Source: Bdellovibrionales bacterium (GTDB lineage Bacteria; Bdellovibrionota; Bdellovibrionia; Bdellovibrionales; JAMPXM01). From it: DNA of 9,284 bases. The position numbers and the translations under genes are program-made. The notes below the pieces were generated by a model. It saw nothing but the letters and a program-made list of their open reading frames with translations, was not told the origin of the DNA and ran no database searches. Of the stretch, positions 1 through 5,928 are shown in pieces. The DNA lies in NCBI GenBank assembly GCA_005792225.1, contig SXSP01000181.1:1-9284 (forward strand). The letters run 5' to 3'. Numbering within the stretch: the first letter of the stretch is position 1; every line of letters begins with the position of its first letter.

Positions 1-735
1 GCTCACCGCAAGTCGCACCTTCGCCTTCGCGATCAACGGCATCTGCGGGACGAGACCCGAAGTGGACACGGTGATTTTCTTGCGCGAGAGGTTAATGCCA
101 TTTGGTTGATGAAGGATATCAATCGCCCGGAATACGGCATCGGCGTTATCGAGCTGCTCGCCCATTCCCATGAAGACGATGTTGGTGACGCGCAGACCTT
201 CCTTCGCGAGTGAATCCTGAGCGTGAAGGAACTGACCCACGATTTGGCCAGCGGTCAAACGGCGCTTCAACTTTTGTTTACCGGTGAAACAGAAGCGGCA
301 CGCGATGTTGCAGCCGACTTCGCTCGATACGCAGAGAGTGAGTCGATCTTTGTTCGGAATCAAAACGGTTTCGATCGTCATTCCGTCGCCGATATCGAAA
401 AGCCACTTGCGCGTACCGTCTTTCGATTTTAATTCCGCGACCGTGCGCGGAAGTTCGAAATGAAAGATTTCAGGAAGTTCAGCGCGGAACTTCTTCGAGA
501 CGTTCGACATCTGTTCGAAATCTTCGACGCGTCTTTCGTAGACCCACTTGAAGACCTGCTCGGCGCGGAATTTTTCTTTTCCGAGCCCTACGAGAATTTC
601 GCCGAGTTCCGGCAAAGTGTACTCGTAAAAGTTCTTGGTGGTCCGCTCAAGGGCGGGGGCTTTCGCGGGAAGGCTTTCGGCAGCGCCGGGAGCCGCCACG
701 TGGACGTCTTGTGCTTCAGGTGTCTGGAATTCCAT
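1..735 (-). CDS. rlmN: 23S rRNA (adenine2503-C2)-methyltransferase RlmN, C-terminus beyond window
   Basis: This is a radical SAM enzyme that methylates C2 of A2503 in 23S rRNA and, in several bacteria, A37 of some tRNAs. It acts in the cytoplasm. The 245 codons present read without a stop from the ATG at 735 to the window edge; full-length family members have roughly 350-400 residues, so about a third is missing. Residues 1-30 are a low-complexity Ala/Pro-rich lead. An N-terminal accessory domain with YxLPEL and FRAEQVFKWVY patterns follows. The [4Fe-4S] ligands are C142, C146 and C149 (GCNIACRFCFTG). C135 lies seven residues before C142, matching the spacing of E. coli Cys118, the cysteine that resolves the methyl-transfer intermediate. 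The methyl-carrying cysteine (E. coli Cys355) would lie outside the window. One oddity is MGMGEQLDN at 189-197, where the family normally has MGMGEPLxN. A weak AGGTG Shine-Dalgarno sits 17 nt upstream of the ATG. No other in-frame start is apparent nearby. Confidence 0.96.
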   Translation of the reverse strand, partial: MEFQTPEAQDVHVAAPGAAESLPAKAPALERTTKNFYEYTLPELGEILVGLGKEKFRAEQVFKWVYERRVEDFEQMSNVSKKFRAELPEIFHFELPRTVAELKSKDGTRKWLFDIGDGMTIETVLIPNKDRLTLCVSSEVGCNIACRFCFTGKQKLKRRLTAGQIVGQFLHAQDSLAKEGLRVTNIVFMGMGEQLDNADAVFRAIDILHQPNGINLSRKKITVSTSGLVPQMPLIAKAKVRLAVS

Positions 736-824
736 AAGTGCGCGTTTTCTAGCACCTTTTATGACCAATTGCAGCTAGAAAGAATTTGGGTTCAAGGCCG
801 GCAAACCGATCGCACGAGAACGCC

Positions 825-830
825 TATAAT
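825..830 (+). promoter_or_regulatory. candidate -10 box (TATAAT) for the secreted-protein gene
   Basis: A perfect TATAAT hexamer lies in the divergent gap between rlmN and the gene at 981. No convincing -35 hexamer lies 16-18 bp upstream (the stretch there reads CAAACC), so the call rests on the -10 alone. If it is used, transcription would begin near 837 and leave a leader of about 145 nt before the start codon. That is long for a simple secreted protein. Confidence 0.35.
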
Positions 831-933
831 GGAGCTGAGCCATCAACACCTGGCGGAAGGATATTTTTTTCGCTGTTGTGCGCGCCTCAGACAGGAGCTT
901 CCCCGCCGCGGGCTTACCAAATCGCAAAGATGG

Positions 934-965
934 TTGGAGCGGTCGTTGCACTTCGGCGGCTCCAA
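934..965 (+). promoter_or_regulatory. hairpin just upstream of a ribosome binding site
   Basis: TTGGAGC (934-940) is the exact reverse complement of GCTCCAA (959-965), giving a 7-bp stem with an 18-nt loop. It ends two bases before the strong Shine-Dalgarno at 968-973. In the mRNA it could affect access to the ribosome binding site. It is followed by A residues, not T residues, so it is not a terminator for this strand. A stem of this size can occur by chance. Confidence 0.25.
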
Positions 966-967
966 AA

Positions 968-973
968 AAGGAG
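968..973 (+). promoter_or_regulatory. Shine-Dalgarno that fixes the start at 981
   Basis: AAGGAG with a 7-nt spacer to the ATG at 981. It decides between this start and a longer in-frame reading from 786. The longer reading would put about 65 implausible residues before an excellent signal peptide. Confidence 0.85.
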
Positions 974-980
974 TCTAAAA

Positions 981-1691
981 ATGTTGGTACGTTGTCTCGG
1001 TTTGGCCTTGATGGCCGCGCTTTCAATCTCGATTCAAGCCCACGCTTATACTTACAGCCAGGGTACGGCGAATGTGAGTCGCGCAATCCCGCTGAAAGGA
1101 GAAACCGGCGAGAGCATCAATCTTGCTTCGGGACCCGTGAGCATCGAAATCGACTCCTACGGCGTCTTCTGGGGCGACGGATCTCTTGCGGTGAAGTCGG
1201 CTCAAGGAACGGCCAAGATCAAAATCCCGCGCGCTAACTTCGAATCGGCGTGGAAGTTCTTTGCTCCGGCGAACGCCATCGGCCAACAAGTGGCGATCAA
1301 GGGTTCAGCGTCCGACCGCGTGGTTGGAGCCGACATCCGCCAGGAAGTCGTGAATTGCGGAATCGAGCCATATGAACTGCCCGTTCATTACCCGAACGGT
1401 AATCCCGTGACTTACGAAGTACAGAACGCGGATAACACGCGCAGCCGCCAACACCTCTCGGTTCGCCTTTGCGCCCAAGTCGTGGATGGTCGCACGAGCG
1501 GTCGGCAGGTGGGCCCCTGGGAATCTTGCGACGGAACACAAAGAGTAGAAAAACAACGTCAAACGACGACGGAAGTTTTTACGGTTGAGTTCATCAACCC
1601 TTCCGATAGCAAGGTGATCGGGAAAATCGAAGCGACGGCTCGCGTGTCGACGACGGACAAAATTGTCCGCGTTCTCTCCGCTTGCGAGTGA
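981..1691 (+). CDS. Sec-exported protein of unknown function
   Basis: I do not recognise this 236-residue protein. The start at 981 is set by a strong AAGGAG and by a textbook signal peptide: MLVR, a hydrophobic core at 5-18 and a signal peptidase I site AHA|Y after residue 22. The mature part (about 214 residues) has no further membrane segment. It alternates short beta-prone stretches (SIEIDSYGVFWGDGSLAVKS, 54-73; TTEVFTVEFINP, 197-208) with polar turns, so it is probably all-beta and either periplasmic or secreted. It carries four cysteines after cleavage (C126, C164, C183, C235), enough for two disulfides, which suits export. The last is three residues from the end. The start codon is preceded by a possible hairpin and a distant TATAAT box. 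The gene is divergent from rlmN and converges on the lipoprotein gene with an 11-bp gap, so it is probably a single-gene transcript. The function cannot be inferred from its neighbours. Confidence 0.85.
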   Translation: MLVRCLGLALMAALSISIQAHAYTYSQGTANVSRAIPLKGETGESINLASGPVSIEIDSYGVFWGDGSLAVKSAQGTAKIKIPRANFESAWKFFAPANAIGQQVAIKGSASDRVVGADIRQEVVNCGIEPYELPVHYPNGNPVTYEVQNADNTRSRQHLSVRLCAQVVDGRTSGRQVGPWESCDGTQRVEKQRQTTTEVFTVEFINPSDSKVIGKIEATARVSTTDKIVRVLSACE

Positions 1692-1702
1692 TGACTTCTT
1701 GA

Positions 1703-2134
1703 TTACTTAGTCTCGAATTCTCCGAGATCCGGCTTCGTTTCGGGAGTCGGATCGTCGAAGTTCGTCTTTCCGTTTTCGCTGAAGTACAGAGGGTAGCTAA
1801 CGCTCGTTGCTTCTCCTGAGGAGGGACGCGGAAACTGCCAGCTGTTGACCCGAGCGATCAAGCAAGGCGCGATGTTTTCGATTCCCCGCCGACCTTTGAA
1901 ACTATCCATTCGCGTATGAACGGCTTTTCCGTCAGGCCCTAAATCCCAAGCTAATACGACTTTTCCTTCGGCCGCCGGATTCGCGTCCAAGATCATGTAG
2001 TAACACTGGCGCAGTTCTTTCATTCGGGCCTGTACGACGCCGCGAATACCTTCACGATCCGCTTCGGGCTCGTAGGTCGCTTTGGTCGAGCTCGTGCATC
2101 CGGCGAGAAGTAAAAACAAAACGAATTTACGCAT
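1703..2134 (-). CDS. small lipoprotein with AgmX/PglI C-terminal-like domain
   Basis: This is a 143-residue lipoprotein. MRK is followed by a hydrophobic stretch and a lipobox LLAGC, so C13 would be lipidated. The next residues are Thr-Ser-Ser, with no Asp at +2, so in standard Lol terms it would go to the outer membrane. Residues 27-118 match the pattern of the AgmX/PglI C-terminal domain (TonB-C-like): a helix ending in LRQCYY, then GKVVLAWDLGPDGK, then IAPCLIARVNSWQFPRP and a closing SVSYPLYF. In that family the domain usually ends large multidomain gliding or secretion proteins of myxobacteria and relatives; here it stands alone. C44 and C91 occupy the paired-cysteine positions and could form a disulfide. 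The tail from 119 is acidic and Pro-rich. The ATG at 2134 overlaps the end of hldA by 8 bp (ATGCGTAA), which implies translational coupling. An in-frame GTG at 2143 would add three residues but lacks a good ribosome binding site. The precise role is unknown. Confidence 0.82.
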   Translation of the reverse strand: MRKFVLFLLLAGCTSSTKATYEPEADREGIRGVVQARMKELRQCYYMILDANPAAEGKVVLAWDLGPDGKAVHTRMDSFKGRRGIENIAPCLIARVNSWQFPRPSSGEATSVSYPLYFSENGKTNFDDPTPETKPDLGEFETK

Positions 2135-3155
2135 TTTCCGCACTCACCGCTTCAATGAGTTCACCCACGGAGCAAGGAACGCAGCCGACTTTGCCCACGA
2201 CCACACCCGCCGCGAAGTTCGCCAATGCGCAGGATTGATCAAGGTTGAATCCGCTTCCCCACGCGAGTGCCAAAGCGGCGATGACCGTGTCTCCCGCTCC
2301 GGTGACGTCGAAGACTTGCTTTGCATTCGTCGGAAACGCGACTGAGTTTCCATCTTCGAAGATGCGCATTCCGTCTTTACCGAGCGTCACGACCATTTGC
2401 TTGGAGCCCACGACTTCCATGAGACGGTCGCCGATTTTTTCGAGGAGATCTGGATCTTTCCTCAAATCGTCGATCGGAAGTCTTGTCAGCGCCACCGATT
2501 CATCAAAGTTCGGGGTCATGAGATCCACGCCACGATACGTCTCGAGCGGAGTCGTTCTGTGCGGATCCGCTAAGATTTTTTTGCCGGCGGCTTTGGCGAG
2601 TTTTACGATCTCGCGAACGAGACCTTCGCTGATGACACCTTTTGCGTAGTCTTGGATGATCACGGCGCAGACTTGTGGGATCAAAGTTTTCGCTCGGTTC
2701 AAAATCTCTTTTTCAACCTCACTCGCGACAAATTGTCGATGCTCGTAATCGACGCGCACGATGTGATGGTTTTGCACCATGACACGCAGTTTGCGAGTCG
2801 TGGGTCGAGACTGGTCCGTGACGAGGTGATCGGGCGACACGCCCGACTTCGAGAGAAGACCGCGTAATTGATCAGCGGTTGAGTCGCGCCCGACCACCGC
2901 CAACAATCTTGGCACACCGCCAAGACTCGCGATGTTCTGCGCCACGTTGGCGGCGAGTCCCAAACGAGCTTCCTCATTGTCGACTTCAACGACGGGAACC
3001 GGTGCTTCAGGGCTGATGCGTCGAACTTGTCCGAGCACGTATTCGTCAAGCCCGATGTCGCCGACAATCAAGACTTCGCGACCGCGAAGATCTCCAATGT
3101 GTTTCAAGATATAGGGAGCATATTGCTGCAACTGCCGCTGTTGTGATGCGACCAT
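2127..3155 (-). CDS. hldA: D-glycero-beta-D-manno-heptose-7-phosphate kinase (stand-alone RfaE1/HldA)
   Basis: This PfkB-family sugar kinase phosphorylates D-glycero-D-manno-heptose 7-phosphate at C1, an early cytoplasmic step toward ADP-heptose for the LPS inner core. The 342 residues match one kinase domain. Visible motifs are VGDIGLDEYVLG (31-42), the RISPEAPVPVVEV substrate-lid region (46-58) typical of RfaE1, LAANVAQNIASLGG (67-80), the PfkB-type D-x-x-GAGD signature DVTGAGDT (283-290) with catalytic base D289, and LANFAAGVVVGKVG near the end. The nucleotidyltransferase half found in fused E. coli HldE is absent, so a separate rfaE2/hldC is expected elsewhere. GLAANVA replaces the more common GGAANVA. 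The ATG at 3155 has a strong GGAGGT seven bases upstream. The gene is first in a leftward pair with the lipoprotein and divergent from gdh. A ribokinase or ADP-heptose-unrelated PfkB kinase is possible, but the RISPEAPVPVV block argues strongly for RfaE1. Confidence 0.95.
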   Translation of the reverse strand: MVASQQRQLQQYAPYILKHIGDLRGREVLIVGDIGLDEYVLGQVRRISPEAPVPVVEVDNEEARLGLAANVAQNIASLGGVPRLLAVVGRDSTADQLRGLLSKSGVSPDHLVTDQSRPTTRKLRVMVQNHHIVRVDYEHRQFVASEVEKEILNRAKTLIPQVCAVIIQDYAKGVISEGLVREIVKLAKAAGKKILADPHRTTPLETYRGVDLMTPNFDESVALTRLPIDDLRKDPDLLEKIGDRLMEVVGSKQMVVTLGKDGMRIFEDGNSVAFPTNAKQVFDVTGAGDTVIAALALAWGSGFNLDQSCALANFAAGVVVGKVGCVPCSVGELIEAVSAENA

Positions 3156-3162
3156 TCAAACG

Positions 3163-3168
3163 ACCTCC
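3163..3168 (-). promoter_or_regulatory. Shine-Dalgarno of hldA
   Basis: GGAGGT on the minus strand with a 7-nt spacer to the ATG at 3155. It is near-perfect anti-16S complementarity and sets the hldA start. Confidence 0.85.
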
Positions 3169-3349
3169 GCCGAACGAACTGACGTCGTCTAGGGCCTAGG
3201 TCCAGACTTGCTGGATCACTCGCGCGACGCACTGACTTCGGACTCTCGTAACTATAGGGCAAGATAATGGAAACACCGAACCCCAGCAAAGCATTTCCTT
3301 GCAAACGCCTCCCGCTGGCTGTGTAATTGCTCCATGCCATTAAAGGTCG
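3169..3349. other. divergent intergenic region between hldA and gdh
   Basis: No credible gene lies here. Short reading frames on the minus strand lack ribosome binding sites and read as shadows. Promoters for both directions must lie in this stretch. For gdh, GATAAT (3263-3268) is a possible -10 but has no clear -35. For hldA, TATAGT on the minus strand (3251-3256) is a weak possible -10. GGGCCTAGGTCC (3192-3203) is an imperfect palindrome with one G-T pair in each arm-to-arm match. CCAGC/GCTGG (3283-3287 and 3314-3318) enclose a small second stem, GCATTT/AAACGC, and could form part of a gdh leader. Confidence 0.4.
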
Positions 3350-3431
3350 TGTGAGCTGATTCAAGCCGTAAGTGCGCGCCCCTCTTTCTCGGGGACGACT
3401 TGTGGTGAAGGACCGACTCACGCCGCTCACA
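3350..3431 (+). promoter_or_regulatory. candidate structured 5' leader of gdh
   Basis: A hairpin can be drawn with 3365-3373 (GCCGTAAGT) pairing to 3398-3406 (ACTTGTGGT), including three G-U pairs. It continues through a 2-bp CG/CG step and CCCC/GGGG (3379-3382 with 3391-3394) to an eight-base loop, TCTTTCTC. It is enclosed by an exact 7-bp outer stem, TGTGAGC (3350-3356) with GCTCACA (3425-3431). No T-run follows, so this is not a terminator. It ends 14 nt before the GAAAGG ribosome binding site of gdh. The folding was done by hand; competing pairings exist (GTGAG can also pair with CTCAC at 3417-3421). The outer repeats could instead be paired operator half-sites in DNA. Confidence 0.35.
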
Positions 3432-3454
3432 GCACAAGGCCACAGAAAGGTTAG

Positions 3455-4717
3455 ATGGTCATGGACTACAACGAAGGCGAATTTTTTAGAAACTCGATCA
3501 AACTCCTTGAAGACGCGGCGAACGTCGTGAACTGCGATCCGAACGTTCTCGAGCGGATGAAGCGCCCGAAGCGCGCGATCATCGTCAGCATCCCGGTTCG
3601 CATGGATGACTACCGAGTCAAAGTTTTCACGGGTTACCGAGTTCAACACAGCTCGACTCTCGGGCCCTACAAGGGCGGTATCCGTTACCACCAAGACGTG
3701 ACACTTTCGGAAGTCGCGGCCCTCGCGACTCTGATGACCTTCAAGTGCTCCCTCTTGAATCTTCCCCTCGGCGGCGGTAAAGGCGGCGTTCGCGTCGACC
3801 CCACACAACTCTCGCGCACTGAAAAACAGAACCTCACCCGTCGCTACACCTCAGAGCTCGGTACCGCGATCGGACCCAACGTCGACATTCCCGCTCCCGA
3901 TATGGGAACCGACGCGCAGACGATGGCGTGGATCATGGACACGTACTCGCAAGAAGTCGGCTACGCCCAGCCCGGCGTCGTCACCGGCAAGCCCGTTGAA
4001 ATCGGTGGATCTCTCGGCCGCACGGGCGCGACGGGTTTAGGAGTCGTCTTCACCGCGGAAAAAGCACTCGAGCACCGCAAGATGAAACTCGAAGGAACGA
4101 CGATGGTCGTTCAGGGTTTCGGTAACGTTGGAACACACGCGGCTCTCTACGCCCATCAGCGTGGCGCGAAGATCCTCGCGGTGAGCGACGTGAGTGGCGG
4201 CATCCATGATCCGAAGGGCCTCGACATCCCCGATCTTCTTCGCTACGTGGCCGAGCATAAAGTCGTTAAAGGATATCCCAAGGCTGAGCCGATCTCGAAC
4301 GAAGAGCTCTTAGCGCTCAAGTGCGACGTCCTCGCGCCCTGCGCTCTCGAAAACGTGATCACGCACGAGAACGCCGGCAAGATCAACGCGAAGATCATCG
4401 TCGAGGGCGCGAACGGCCCCTGCACGAACGAAGCTTCGAAAATTTTGCACGAGCGCGATGTGCTCACGATCCCTGACATCCTCGCCAACGGCGGTGGTGT
4501 GATCGTGTCGTATTTCGAGTGGGTTCAAGGTCTTCAGCACTACTTCTGGACCGAAGACGAAGTAAACGCGAAGATGAAGCTCATCATCACCAGCGCCTTC
4601 GATAAAGTTTGGGAATTGAAACAAGAAAAGAAAGTCGACATGCGTACGGCCGCGATGGGTTCGGCGGTTCGCCGTCTCGAACGCGCGATGCTTCTGCGCG
4701 GTCTCTATCCTCGCTGA
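3455..4717 (+). CDS. gdh: glutamate dehydrogenase, hexameric GdhA/GudB type
   Basis: This enzyme catalyses reversible oxidative deamination of glutamate to 2-oxoglutarate and ammonia with NAD(H) or NADP(H), linking nitrogen and carbon metabolism in the cytoplasm. The 420 residues match the standard short-form (about 410-450) hexameric class. The substrate-binding domain has GPYKGGIRYH (70-79), MTFKCSL and LPLGGGKGGV. K73, K97 and catalytic K109 have exactly the spacing of Clostridium K89, K113 and K125, and D149 in PAPDMGT sits 40 residues after K109 as expected for catalytic D165. The Rossmann domain has GFGNVG (221-226) and later VEGANGP and DILANGGGV. D245 at the end of the second Rossmann strand (VSDVSGG) suggests NAD use, but this is only suggestive. 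GAAAGG (3445-3450) serves either the ATG at 3455 (4-nt spacer) or the one at 3461 (10-nt spacer); the two differ by two residues. The gene is monocistronic, between a possible structured leader and a strong terminator. Confidence 0.96.
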   Translation: MVMDYNEGEFFRNSIKLLEDAANVVNCDPNVLERMKRPKRAIIVSIPVRMDDYRVKVFTGYRVQHSSTLGPYKGGIRYHQDVTLSEVAALATLMTFKCSLLNLPLGGGKGGVRVDPTQLSRTEKQNLTRRYTSELGTAIGPNVDIPAPDMGTDAQTMAWIMDTYSQEVGYAQPGVVTGKPVEIGGSLGRTGATGLGVVFTAEKALEHRKMKLEGTTMVVQGFGNVGTHAALYAHQRGAKILAVSDVSGGIHDPKGLDIPDLLRYVAEHKVVKGYPKAEPISNEELLALKCDVLAPCALENVITHENAGKINAKIIVEGANGPCTNEASKILHERDVLTIPDILANGGGVIVSYFEWVQGLQHYFWTEDEVNAKMKLIITSAFDKVWELKQEKKVDMRTAAMGSAVRRLERAMLLRGLYPR

Positions 4718-4742
4718 TCTGATTCTCGAAAATCGAAAAACG

Positions 4743-4774
4743 AAAAAACGGCCGAGCGATCGGCCGTTTTTTTT
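4743..4774 (+). terminator. strong intrinsic terminator after gdh
   Basis: CGGCCGA (4749-4755) pairs with TCGGCCG (4760-4766), closing a GCGA loop that is a GNRA tetraloop. Six A residues before the stem (4743-4748) face eight T residues after it (4767-4774). The stem is GC-rich and the U-tract long, so rightward termination should be efficient. The A-run also allows some termination in the leftward direction. The element lies 26 bp after the gdh stop and separates gdh from the pyrD unit. Confidence 0.95.
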
Positions 4775-4825
4775 GTTGAGTGATACTAAACCCCGCCAAA
4801 ACGCCCCGATCCATTCATCGTCTTG

Positions 4826-4857
4826 TTGCAGAAGCCGACCGTCGCCTGATAGCTAAT
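4826..4857 (+). promoter_or_regulatory. weak candidate promoter of the pyrD operon
   Basis: TTGCAG (4826-4831) resembles a -35 box, and an AT-rich TGATAGCTAAT (4847-4857) lies at about -10 distance but matches TATAAT poorly. A promoter is expected here because a strong terminator precedes and no other gene intervenes. The exact hexamers are uncertain. Confidence 0.25.
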
Positions 4858-4884
4858 AGAAAAGAGCAACTTCGAACGAGATGG

Positions 4885-5886
4885 ATGCACACGATGAAAC
4901 CATGGCTTCTGCTCCCGGCAAAACTCGCGCACGACTTGGCTCCGATCGGCTTGCAACTTCTCGCCGCGTTCAAGGAGCCACGCGCCCATCGGTGGAATCC
5001 TGTCGAGTGGCACGGCATGAGCTTTCAGAATCCGCTCGGAATCGCGGGCGGCGTCGACAAAGACGCGGGTTCAGTTGAGTCATGGTGGACGTTCGGGCCG
5101 GGATTCATCGAGGTCGGAACGGTGACTCCACTTCCGCAGGAGCCCAACGAAGGAAAGATCATTGCTCGCTCCGTGAGAGACGAGGCCCTTTGGAACAAAA
5201 TGGGATTTCCGGGCACGGGCGCATGGAACGTAAAAGAAAACCTGCGCGATCTGCCATCACCTCGCCCGACGCCGGTTTTCGTTAACATCGGTAAGAACCG
5301 TACGACGCCGAATGAAAATGCAGCTCAGGACTACGCTGAGTGCATTCGCGTTTTGCGAGGGCTCGCCGACGCTTTCGTCGTCAACATCAGCTCGCCCAAC
5401 ACGGTTGGTTTGCGCGATCTCTTTCAACCCGCGCAGTTCCGCAAATTTTTGGACTCGGTGATTTCGGCGCGTGATCTGTTTTCGGCAGGAACTCCGCTCC
5501 TCCTGAAGTTGAGCCCCGATTTATCCGAGACCGATCTCGAGATGGTCATCGACACCGCCTGCGAACTCGGTATCGAGGGGTTCATCGCGACGAACACCAC
5601 TCTTTCGCGCGATTCGGATTCAACGTTTCCCATTGATGGCGGTGTCTCGGGACGGCCGCTCGCAAGGCTCTCGATTGCGACGCTCGAAAAACTTTTGCGC
5701 ATCTTGGGCAGAAGACGAGAAGGAAAACTCATCGTATCCGTCGGCGGCATCATGACTCCCGAAGATGTGTTCCGTCGTCTCGAGATGGGTGCGGATTTGG
5801 TGCAGGTGTACACGGCGCTCGTGTTCGAAGGCCCTGGATTTTTCGATCAAGTTGCCCAGTGCGCAAACGAGCCGGGTCGGCGATAA
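4885..5886 (+). CDS. pyrD: dihydroorotate dehydrogenase (quinone), class 2
   Basis: PyrD oxidises dihydroorotate to orotate with FMN and passes electrons to membrane quinones, the fourth step of de novo pyrimidine synthesis. The 333 residues match the class 2 size. The short amphipathic N-terminus (LLLPAKLAHDLAPIGLQLL) is the usual membrane-docking helix pair. FMN and substrate motifs follow: NPLGIAGGVDKDA (49-61), GFIEVGTVTP (73-82), NKMGFPGTG (104-112), NIGKNRTTP (134-142), NISSPNT (167-173) with N167 and the class 2 catalytic Ser at S170, KLSPDLSE, NTTLSR, GGVSGRPL, SVGGIMTPEDV and LVQVYTALVFEGPGF. An in-frame GTG at 4780 would add 35 residues but starts six bases after the gdh terminator U-tract, so I reject it. 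ATG 4885 or 4894 both fit; neither has a strong ribosome binding site. The gene appears to head a rightward operon with the Nudix and glycosyltransferase genes. Confidence 0.95.
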   Translation: MHTMKPWLLLPAKLAHDLAPIGLQLLAAFKEPRAHRWNPVEWHGMSFQNPLGIAGGVDKDAGSVESWWTFGPGFIEVGTVTPLPQEPNEGKIIARSVRDEALWNKMGFPGTGAWNVKENLRDLPSPRPTPVFVNIGKNRTTPNENAAQDYAECIRVLRGLADAFVVNISSPNTVGLRDLFQPAQFRKFLDSVISARDLFSAGTPLLLKLSPDLSETDLEMVIDTACELGIEGFIATNTTLSRDSDSTFPIDGGVSGRPLARLSIATLEKLLRILGRRREGKLIVSVGGIMTPEDVFRRLEMGADLVQVYTALVFEGPGFFDQVAQCANEPGRR

Positions 5887-5928
5887 AAGGTGCGTTTCGA
5901 TTTTGGTTGTGCAAAACTCTAACGCCAT

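Noticed and set aside
786..980. 65-codon upstream extension of the secreted-protein gene
   Set aside because: It would bury a textbook signal peptide and ignore the AAGGAG at 968-973. The added residues look like non-coding translation.
3192..3203. GGGCCTAGGTCC palindrome-like site as an operator
   Set aside because: The symmetry is imperfect outside CCTAGG, there is no second copy in the window, and no known regulator site matches it.
3270..3431. tRNA or known riboswitch in the hldA-gdh gap
   Set aside because: Both strands were read for acceptor/T-arm patterns and for familiar riboswitch cores; only isolated fragments such as GGTTCGGTG appear, without a cloverleaf.
3252..3443. 63-codon minus-strand frame in the hldA-gdh gap
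   Set aside because: No ribosome binding site, no domain, Cys/Arg/His-rich random-like composition.
3104..3808. 234-codon minus-strand reading frame across the hldA-gdh gap and the gdh 5' part
   Set aside because: It is antisense to conserved gdh codons, overlaps hldA, has Arg/Ser-rich composition typical of a shadow frame, and no ribosome binding site or known motif.
4727..4748. Three tandem CGAAAA-type units before the gdh terminator
   Set aside because: Simple A-rich drift just before the terminator A-run; the units are short and imperfect and need no separate function.
4780..4884. N-terminal extension of pyrD from a GTG
   Set aside because: It begins six bases after the terminator U-tract, has no Shine-Dalgarno, and the usual class 2 N-terminal helix starts only at the later ATGs.
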